A stretch of DNA of 5,518 nt from Oceanospirillaceae bacterium UBA2001 (GTDB lineage: Bacteria > Pseudomonadota > Gammaproteobacteria > Pseudomonadales > Balneatricaceae): contig DDCR01000109.1 in assembly GCA_002335115.1 (NCBI GenBank), positions 1 through 5,518 of the forward strand. The letters are read 5' to 3'. The notes beneath the pieces are model-generated. The model did no database searches. It was given only the letters and a program-made list of their open reading frames with translations, and had not been told where the DNA came from. The translations under genes were made by a program, and so were the position numbers. Positions 1 to 4,686 of the stretch are shown piece by piece; position 1 is the first letter of the stretch; every line of letters begins with the position of its first letter.

Positions 1-1
1 T

Positions 2-208
2 ATTGTAGCCTCAGCCTTTTCCAATCAAATGGCGCGCCGAGAGGCTATTTTTGAGGCTGAAATTAACGCAGCCATGAGTGATGGCATTATTACCAGTGAT
101 GAAAAACGCCACATTGAGACCATTAGGGCACGCTTTAATATTCCAGAAGAACACGCCAAAGCCATTTTAGACTTATTGTCTGAGAAGAAAGGTCCTAAAA
201 CACCCTAA
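2..208 (+). CDS. 3' end of a protein gene, possibly with a TerB-like helical tail (partial)
   Basis: The frame beginning at base 2 is open for 68 codons to a TAA at 206-208; the start lies outside the window. The visible tail is charged and strongly helical. It contains an acidic turn reading DGIITSDEK followed by an amphipathic helix (IETIRARF), then a second helix (EEHAKAILDLL), and ends in a short basic, proline-containing stretch. A DG-x-I-x-x-x-E turn before a helix is typical of TerB-like and related helical domains of bacterial stress proteins, so that is my tentative family. Too little is present to be sure, and an unrelated helical protein is possible. The gene is convergent with the aldolase gene, with 89 bp between the two stop codons. 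An inverted repeat starts nine bases after this stop but lacks a T-tract. Confidence 0.6.
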   Translation: MVASAFSNQMARREAIFEAEINAAMSDGIITSDEKRHIETIRARFNIPEEHAKAILDLLSEKKGPKTP

Positions 209-217
209 AACGATGTT

Positions 218-247
218 AGTCATTAATAATTGATTAACCTAATGACT
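218..247. repeat. 8-bp inverted repeat between convergent genes
   Basis: AGTCATTA (218-225) and its exact reverse complement TAATGACT (240-247) are separated by 14 bases. The position, just past the upstream stop and between two convergent genes, suits a transcript-end hairpin. However, the stem has only two G/C pairs and no T-tract follows on the plus strand. On the minus strand the downstream sequence has only a short TTTT. I therefore call it a repeat and not a proven terminator. Confidence 0.4.
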
Positions 248-249
248 GC

Positions 250-288
250 CTCAGCTAAATAGCTCTGCTAAATAACTCTGCTAGATGG
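250..288. repeat. Three tandem copies of a 13-bp element
   Basis: Three adjacent 13-mers are visible: CTCAGCTAAATAG (250-262), CTCTGCTAAATAA (263-275) and CTCTGCTAGATGG (276-288). Copies 1 and 2 differ at two positions and copies 2 and 3 at three. The array ends nine bases beyond the aldolase stop codon in the convergent intergenic region. The CTAAATAG of copy 1 also has a reverse complement, CTATTTAG, at 294-301, which overlaps the end of the aldolase gene. Function is unknown. Confidence 0.6.
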
Positions 289-297
289 ATAGCCTAT

Positions 298-1065
298 TTA
301 GTTTTTGTAGGAAGGGTCGAGCCGATTCTGCAAGCGAATCATCGCCTGCCACGCAATGTTAACGTCATTACAGGGCTGGTCACCCGAAGGTGCCGTAGTT
401 TTTGCTAATTCACCTACAGAGGCTGCATCGGGTAGGTGAAAATCTACCCCTGATGACACAATATCAGTTTGTATTTTGCAAGAGGTTTCCAGCATGTACA
501 AAAAGTAAAAGGCCTCTCCAACCGTCCTGCCCGCCGCTAATAAACCATGATTGTGCATGATCATTAACCACTTATCAGCCATATCTTGGCCCAGTTGGTG
601 ACAATACTCGGGGTGGTCTTTGCTGGCAACACCATAGTGATTGTAACAAACCAGATCCTGAATCTCTCCCGCTTGCTGTGATAGGGGTAATAAACCCATT
701 TTCATGCAGGACACAGCAATGCCTGCTCGCGTGTGACTATGTAATAAAACATTAATATCAGGACGAGCTTTAAATACGGCAGTATGGATATAGTGACCCG
801 CATCATTGTAGGGGTAGTCTCCACTAATGACGTTGCCATCAAAGTCTACCTTGAGTAAATTAGAGGCAGTAATTTCTTCAAACAAAAGCCCATAGGGGTT
901 GATTAAATACTGATTTTCATGGCCGGGCACTCGAGCTGTTAAATGGGTAAAAATTAGATCTGTCCAACCAAACTTAACAAATAGCCGATAGCATGCGGCA
1001 AGGTCACAGCGAACCTGCCATTCTGCATCAGACATTTTTTGGTTCACTTTTAAAATTGTACTCAT
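298..1065 (-). CDS. Class II aldolase/adducin-family protein, 255 aa
   Basis: A cytoplasmic protein of the class II aldolase/adducin fold, whose characterised members are zinc-dependent sugar-phosphate aldolases, epimerases and related enzymes. Numbering from the ATG at 1065, the zinc-binding pair is H109 and H111 in HSHT, preceded by the family motif ARPDINVLL. The third ligand is H173 in HNHG. The loop supplying the catalytic Glu in fuculose-phosphate aldolase (SSEW) here reads NDAGHYIH, with Gly90 at the Glu position. The adducin-like branch shows this too, so classical aldolase chemistry is doubtful and the substrate cannot be named. The frame extends upstream to TTG 1089 and ATG 1083, but I chose ATG 1065 because a GAGG lies eight bases before it and the other two lack a ribosome site. 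A terminator-like hairpin separates it from the DUF2938 gene upstream, so it probably has its own promoter. Confidence 0.9.
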   Translation of the reverse strand: MSTILKVNQKMSDAEWQVRCDLAACYRLFVKFGWTDLIFTHLTARVPGHENQYLINPYGLLFEEITASNLLKVDFDGNVISGDYPYNDAGHYIHTAVFKARPDINVLLHSHTRAGIAVSCMKMGLLPLSQQAGEIQDLVCYNHYGVASKDHPEYCHQLGQDMADKWLMIMHNHGLLAAGRTVGEAFYFLYMLETSCKIQTDIVSSGVDFHLPDAASVGELAKTTAPSGDQPCNDVNIAWQAMIRLQNRLDPSYKN

Positions 1066-1073
1066 TGTTAATA

Positions 1074-1077
1074 CCTC
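1074..1077 (-). promoter_or_regulatory. Ribosome binding site fixing the aldolase start at 1065
   Basis: Read on the minus strand, GAGG is followed by eight bases and then ATG (1065-1063). The in-frame alternatives at 1083 (ATG) and 1089 (TTG) have no purine-rich site before them. The shorter 255-residue protein is therefore preferred. Confidence 0.7.
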
Positions 1078-1144
1078 GACCATGACCAACCATGGTTTAG
1101 TGTAAATTAAATCTAGCGCCTGTCACAATAGCTATTCAAGCATT

Positions 1145-1177
1145 TAAAATAACCCCAAGCATGGGACTCATTGGGTT
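1145..1177 (-). terminator. Possible intrinsic terminator after the DUF2938 gene
   Basis: On the minus strand AACCCAA (1177-1171) is followed by a 12-base loop and then TTGGGGTT (1158-1151). This makes a seven-pair stem with one extra G, followed by ATTTTAAA. The left arm overlaps the TAA stop of the DUF2938 gene. The stem is short and the T-tract weak, so this is a moderate call. If functional it separates transcription of the DUF2938 gene from the downstream aldolase gene. Confidence 0.4.
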
Positions 1178-1664
1178 AAAACAATGCCAGTGACAGGGTC
1201 CACGCAAAGTACAATGCCACCCCAAATATCAGGTGCACAGATAAATTAAGAGCCCTTATTGTATTGGGTTTTTCGGCTAATCTGGCAAATAAACCCAATC
1301 CTAACGCAGGTTGTAGAACTAACCATGGTGCTATTAAAGTAACGAGCCCATAGATAATAGCCGATGTTAAAGAAGGGTCTTTGATAATGATAAAAACCAT
1401 CAACATGACATATAAATAGGCGTATCCAATGCCAATAATATAATGGAACAACCAGCCGATAGTCTGCTCGTATTTTACAGGCTTTGATTGGCTTATGGGC
1501 CGGTGTATAAATTGCCCAGTGCGAAGATGCGCACACCACCTGCCAACCATGCTCCAATTGGTGGTGGGGAGTTTGAAAATTGTGCTTAATATAACCGCCC
1601 ATATGTCGATAACTAAAGTAGCGACGATTCCCATGAAGATAACTTGTGCCATGAACAGTGCCAT
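1176..1664 (-). CDS. DUF2938-type inner-membrane protein, 162 aa
   Basis: A small hydrophobic protein that I recognise by pattern as DUF2938, a family of unknown function. Four membrane helices can be drawn at about residues 5-28, 69-93, 101-125 and 141-161. The polar segment between the first two holds the most family-like sequence: NWSMVGRW (36-43), HRP (54-56) and GWLFHY (70-75). Further family-like motifs are APWLVLQPALGLG (112-124) and HLIFGVALY (144-152). Length is usual for the family. The start is uncertain: neither the ATG at 1664, the ATG at 1652 (MAQVIFMG) nor the ATG at 1634 has a clear Shine-Dalgarno. I keep the longest; the one at 1652 gives the most family-like N-terminus. The gene is divergent from the large Sel1 gene across 183 bp and upstream of the aldolase gene on the same strand. 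Nothing in the sequence indicates a substrate. Confidence 0.88.
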   Translation of the reverse strand: MALFMAQVIFMGIVATLVIDIWAVILSTIFKLPTTNWSMVGRWCAHLRTGQFIHRPISQSKPVKYEQTIGWLFHYIIGIGYAYLYVMLMVFIIIKDPSLTSAIIYGLVTLIAPWLVLQPALGLGLFARLAEKPNTIRALNLSVHLIFGVALYFAWTLSLALF

Positions 1665-1729
1665 TGGTGGTCGTTAATTAGCTTGCTATGCCTGATCAAC
1701 CTATTTTAGGTGGGTTACTTATACAAGTC

Positions 1730-1773
1730 TATGGAATTTGATTGACTGCTTAGATTCTGGTTTTATGGAATTT
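1730..1773. repeat. 10-bp direct repeat in the divergent intergenic region
   Basis: TATGGAATTT occurs exactly at 1730-1739 and again at 1764-1773, 34 bases apart start to start, close to three turns of B-DNA. Both copies lie between the divergent DUF2938 and Sel1 genes, where control sites would be expected. They could be paired protein-binding sites, or chance in AT-rich DNA. I could not identify a convincing -35/-10 pair in either direction in this region. Confidence 0.4.
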
Positions 1774-1836
1774 AAAATGACCTTGGCACACTTAAAGGTA
1801 GCTAAGACTGAGTATGGGCGTGAAAAAATAATGAAT

Positions 1837-1840
1837 AGGA
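1837..1840 (+). promoter_or_regulatory. Ribosome binding site supporting a TTG start for the large Sel1 gene
   Basis: AGGA is followed by seven bases and then TTG at 1848-1850. The first in-frame ATG (1860-1862) is 19 bases past this site and has no good site of its own. An upstream in-frame TAG at 1836-1838 rules out any earlier start. TTG is therefore the best-supported start, four residues longer than the ATG version. Confidence 0.55.
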
Positions 1841-1847
1841 ATTTTTA

Positions 1848-3911
1848 TTGGGCCATAAAATGATAGTGCTAACTAATTTTGCTAAAGGTCGTGAGGCGTC
1901 AAAATCAGGTGATTTTAAGACAGCTCTTGCACAGTGGCAGCCCTTAGCAGAGCAAGGTGATGCTAAGGCTCAATTTAGTGTGGGCTTAATGTACGACAAT
2001 GGGCACGGCGTTATACAAAACCATGAGACAGCCGCTAAGTGGATTACCTTAGCAGCAGAGCAGGCCTACGTTAACGCTCAATGTAACTTAGGGGTTATGT
2101 ATCATAATGGCGAAGGGGTGCCGCAAGACGACAAGATCGCGGCGCAATGGTTTGCGCTAGCGGCTGAGCAGGGGCATGCCCAAGCTCAAACCAATTTGGC
2201 TTTTTTATATGAAGACGGGCATGGGGTCCAACAGAACCAGAAGACTGCCGCTAAGTGGTTCATCTTGGCTGCTGAGCAGGGTAATGCGAACGCTCAATCC
2301 AATCTAGGGCGCATGTATTTAGCTGGAGAAGCCGTCTTACAGAGCTATCAAACTGCCTTTGAATGCTTTAGCAAAGCGGCTGAACAGGGTCATGTTGAAG
2401 CTCAATATAATCTGGGCCATGTTTATGTCGAAGGCTATGGGGTATTAAAAAATACCCATACTGCTGCGCTTTGGTACACCAAAGCTGCAGTAAAGGGGCA
2501 TGCTAAAGCGCAATATGATTTGGCACAACTATGCCGAGGCAAAGATGGTGTTCCTCTGGATGAACAAGCCACTTTAAAATGGTGCACCAAAGCGGCTGAA
2601 CAAGGTTATACGCCTGCCCAAAATGACTTGGGGTTAATGTACAAACGCGGTGAAGGGGCACCTCAAAACGGTGAGGCTGCTGTTTATTGGTATACCAAAG
2701 CAGCTGAAAAAGGGGATGTAATATCTCAATATCATCTTGGCAATATGTATGGCCTTGGCGATGGCATTCCCAAAAATGGTAAGGTCGCCCTTTATTGGTA
2801 TACCAAAGCCGCTGAGCAGGGGCATGCGAAAGCGCAATTTAATTTAGGTAACATGCACCGCGTTGGTAAAGAGATTCCTCAAAATAGTGAACTCGCTGCG
2901 TATTGGTTTATTAAATCTGCGGAACAAGAGCATATGGTGGCTCAATATAATATGGGTGTTGCATATGCCCATGGCGAAGGTGTACCAAAAAATATTTCAG
3001 CAGCGTTAAATTGGTATAACAAAGCAGCGGAACAAGGGCATGCAAAAGCTGAATATCAGCTGGGCCTCATGCACAAAAGGGGTGATGGCGTGTCCCAAAG
3101 TGATGAAGCTGCTGTTATTTGGTTTACCAAATCTGCTGCGCAGGATAATGCCAGTGCTCAATTTAATTTGGGGCTCATGTTTGATGAGGGTATGGGCGTC
3201 ATCGAGAATTCTAAAACAGCAGCTCATTGGTACACCCTTGCAACTCAGCAAGGCTATGCAGAAGCCCAGTTGAGATTAGCATTAATGTATGAAGTAGGCA
3301 GAGGTGTGCCAAAAAATGCCCCAACAGCATTAAAACTATTTGCCTTAGCAGCTGAGCAAGGTGTTGCTTTAGCTCAATACAATATGGCGGTAGCCTTTGA
3401 AACAGGCAAAGGTGCTCCAAAAGATCTGACTTTAGCTTTTGAATGGTATCGCCAAGCGGCTGAGCAGGGTCACGCTCAAGCACAATACAATTTAGGGATC
3501 TTTTATAAACGTGGCGATGGCATACCAAAGAATGAACTTATTGCGATTAAATGGCTGACCTTAGCGGCAGAGCAGGGAAATGCCAGTGCTCAGCTTAACA
3601 TAGGGTTAATGTACGAAGATGGCAAAGGTGTTGAAGAAAATGGCAAGATAGCCGTTCATTGGTACACTTTAGCGGCTAAACAGGGCCATGCCCAAGCGCA
3701 AACTAATCTAGGGTTTATGTACGAAGATGGCAGTGGCATTGCAAAAGATCGAGAACGCGCATACATGTGGTATAACTTGAGTGCCATTAATGGCAATAAA
3801 CGAGGCACTAAAAACAAAGATCAAGTGGCTAAACTCATGACAACATCGGCTATTTCCAAAGCTGAGAAAATGTCGAAGCGCTGCTTAGATAATGACTATG
3901 CAGAGGTATGA
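1848..3911 (+). CDS. Large Sel1-repeat (SLR) solenoid protein, 687 aa, 17 full repeats
   Basis: Sel1 repeats are helix pairs that stack into a superhelix and act as protein-interaction scaffolds. The order is residues 1-10 (leader), 11-40 (half-repeat, GDFKTALAQW then LAEQG), 41-652 (17 units of exactly 36 residues) and 653-687 (cap, ISKAEKMSKRCL). The unit consensus is AQ-x-NLG-x-MY-x-x-G-x-GV, about six variable residues, then A-x-x-WY-x-x-AAEQGHA. Units 4, 6 and 9 have lost one of the two loop glycines. The half-repeat and cap align without gaps to those of the lipoprotein gene at 4687 (17 of 30 and 18 of 35 residues identical), so the two are paralogues. I see no convincing signal peptide: only about ten residues precede the repeat domain, so the product looks cytoplasmic unless the 5' end is damaged. 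The partner is unknown. The start is TTG with AGGA seven bases before it. A small-protein gene follows after 77 bp. Confidence 0.93.
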   Translation: MGHKMIVLTNFAKGREASKSGDFKTALAQWQPLAEQGDAKAQFSVGLMYDNGHGVIQNHETAAKWITLAAEQAYVNAQCNLGVMYHNGEGVPQDDKIAAQWFALAAEQGHAQAQTNLAFLYEDGHGVQQNQKTAAKWFILAAEQGNANAQSNLGRMYLAGEAVLQSYQTAFECFSKAAEQGHVEAQYNLGHVYVEGYGVLKNTHTAALWYTKAAVKGHAKAQYDLAQLCRGKDGVPLDEQATLKWCTKAAEQGYTPAQNDLGLMYKRGEGAPQNGEAAVYWYTKAAEKGDVISQYHLGNMYGLGDGIPKNGKVALYWYTKAAEQGHAKAQFNLGNMHRVGKEIPQNSELAAYWFIKSAEQEHMVAQYNMGVAYAHGEGVPKNISAALNWYNKAAEQGHAKAEYQLGLMHKRGDGVSQSDEAAVIWFTKSAAQDNASAQFNLGLMFDEGMGVIENSKTAAHWYTLATQQGYAEAQLRLALMYEVGRGVPKNAPTALKLFALAAEQGVALAQYNMAVAFETGKGAPKDLTLAFEWYRQAAEQGHAQAQYNLGIFYKRGDGIPKNELIAIKWLTLAAEQGNASAQLNIGLMYEDGKGVEENGKIAVHWYTLAAKQGHAQAQTNLGFMYEDGSGIAKDRERAYMWYNLSAINGNKRGTKNKDQVAKLMTTSAISKAEKMSKRCLDNDYAEV
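1968..3803 (+). repeat. In-frame array of 17 x 108-bp Sel1 units
   Basis: Seventeen consecutive 36-codon units keep exact register over 1836 bp, beginning at the GCT CAA (Ala-Gln) of unit 1. The units are diverged at the DNA level: units 10 and 14, among the most alike in protein, differ at most third positions. This is an old, selected array and not a recent slippage expansion. Units 7, 11 and 15 uniquely carry KRG in the loop, revealing a four-unit superperiod. Confidence 0.95.
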
Positions 3912-3975
3912 CTTGTTGAATGCAGTGGCCAATATCCAAGTGTAGTTTTGCCTCAGTTTCAAAAAACAGATCAAT

Positions 3976-3980
3976 AAAGG
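3976..3980 (+). promoter_or_regulatory. Ribosome binding site fixing the start at 3989
   Basis: AAAGG is followed by eight bases and then ATG at 3989. The longer in-frame start at ATG 3920 has no purine-rich site and would add 23 residues of unremarkable basic sequence, so the 100-residue product is preferred. Confidence 0.65.
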
Positions 3981-3988
3981 CCCTAATA

Positions 3989-4291
3989 ATGATTCAAGCA
4001 CAAACCGCAGTGGCAAGATTAGAAGCCATACTAATCGACGTTTACTGCACCTACCGAGACCAAGGTGCAATGCCTAATGATCGCAAACAATATTTTAGTG
4101 GCTTTGCTGATGCCTTAATGACCCTTGAAGTGATTGATCAAGCCCAGTTAAATGACACGATTGAAGCAGCCAACATAACTGTTTTTCAGATGTCGTTGCA
4201 GCAAAGGCGAGAAGAAATTGACATCAAAGCTGATCCATCCATGTTTGATTCTCCAGCGTGGATAAGGCAAGGCAAGACCATTCGCTTTTAA
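3989..4291 (+). CDS. Small helical protein of unknown function, 100 aa
   Basis: I do not recognise the family. The product starts MIQAQTAVARLEAILIDVYC and looks mostly alpha-helical. A first helix covers about residues 4-23, a polar turn (RDQGAMPNDRK) follows, and a second helix carries the aromatic pair YFSGFADALMTLEVI. A third segment (QAQLNDTIEAANITVFQMSLQQRREE) is long and amphipathic. The tail, about residues 80-100, is less regular (DSPAWIRQGKTIRF). There is no signal peptide, membrane segment or metal motif, and a single Cys at residue 20, so it is probably cytoplasmic. It lies 77 bp after the large Sel1 gene on the same strand with no clear terminator between, so co-transcription is likely. 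That context suggests, but does not show, a partner of the Sel1 scaffold. Both coding quality and the ribosome site support a real gene. Confidence 0.75.
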   Translation: MIQAQTAVARLEAILIDVYCTYRDQGAMPNDRKQYFSGFADALMTLEVIDQAQLNDTIEAANITVFQMSLQQRREEIDIKADPSMFDSPAWIRQGKTIRF

Positions 4292-4560
4292 GTATTGTAT
4301 AACGCAGAAATATTGGATTATCGATCTAGTGTTTGCTTTTTCATGTCACTTTTAAGCGCATTAAAGCGAAAGTTCACCGGCACCTGCTTTGTTCGTGTTT
4401 GCGAAAGGCTAACTCACTTATTTTTCACCTGTTGCCCATCTATTCCCGTCTTACTCTTGTCTAATGCCTTCCACATTTCATAGCCGTGTCGTCATTTTTT
4501 ACCTTTGTGTTAACCAGCACCAACCTTGGTCATGAGTTACGCCAAAAGAAGGGCTTTAAT

Positions 4561-4643
4561 TAAGCTTTTAGTGCCACCAAAAGACACTTCATCGAGCAAG
4601 TTAGAGGACACAAGCAAAATTTACTTTATGTACTAAGCTTTTA
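4561..4643. repeat. 10-bp direct repeat TAAGCTTTTA upstream of the lipoprotein gene
   Basis: Exact copies lie at 4561-4570 and 4634-4643, 73 bases apart, close to seven helical turns. The second ends 43 bases before the ATG at 4687. They may be control sites or chance in AT-rich DNA. Confidence 0.3.
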
Positions 4644-4674
4644 ACTGAAAACTGATGAACTTTCAGGCTCTTTT

Positions 4675-4679
4675 AAGGA
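4675..4679 (+). promoter_or_regulatory. Strong ribosome binding site of the lipoprotein gene
   Basis: AAGGA is followed by seven bases and then ATG at 4687. It is the best ribosome site in the window, and the start it selects gives a textbook lipoprotein signal. Confidence 0.8.
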
Positions 4680-4686
4680 CATAAAT

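Larger units (their letters stand above)
4292..4686 (+). other. 395-bp gene-free stretch upstream of the lipoprotein gene
   Basis: No open frame here has a credible start and coding character; the longest candidate (TTG at 4295 to 4483) lacks a ribosome site. I find no intrinsic terminator, tRNA or recognisable small RNA. The direct repeat TAAGCTTTTA occurs at 4561-4570 and 4634-4643. The last 15 bases hold the ribosome site of the lipoprotein gene. The length suggests the lipoprotein gene has its own promoter here, but no -35/-10 pair stands out. Confidence 0.5.

Noticed and set aside
1110..1142. Possible sigma-70 promoter for the aldolase gene (TTGAAT, 18-bp spacer, TAGATT on the minus strand)
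   Set aside because: Each hexamer matches only four of six consensus bases, which is common by chance in AT-rich DNA.
1246..1677. Frames at 1246-1602 (minus) and 1495-1677 (plus)
   Set aside because: Both overlap the DUF2938 gene in other frames. That gene has a clear family pattern and membrane topology; these do not.
1784..1800. Possible sigma-54 promoter, TTGGCAC upstream of the large Sel1 gene
   Set aside because: The -24 box TGGCAC is good, but the -12 position reads AAGGT where TTGC is required, so the essential GC is missing.
2634..3528. Antisense open frames inside the large Sel1 gene (2634-2837, 3006-3251, 3211-3528, minus strand)
   Set aside because: They recur because the 108-bp repeat leaves the opposite strand open in the same phase. 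The proteins are low-quality mirror images of the repeat with no ribosome sites.
1968..3803. A CRISPR-like or satellite DNA array suggested by the regular 108-bp period
   Set aside because: The period is codon-based and protein-level; the DNA units are strongly diverged and continuously coding as Sel1 repeats.
3885..4070. Minus-strand 61-codon frame across the end of the large Sel1 gene
   Set aside because: It overlaps two well-supported plus-strand genes and has no supporting start signal.
4295..4483. 62-codon plus-strand frame after the small helical protein gene
   Set aside because: It begins with TTG just after the previous stop, has no ribosome site, and its Cys/Phe/Ser-rich composition does not look coding.
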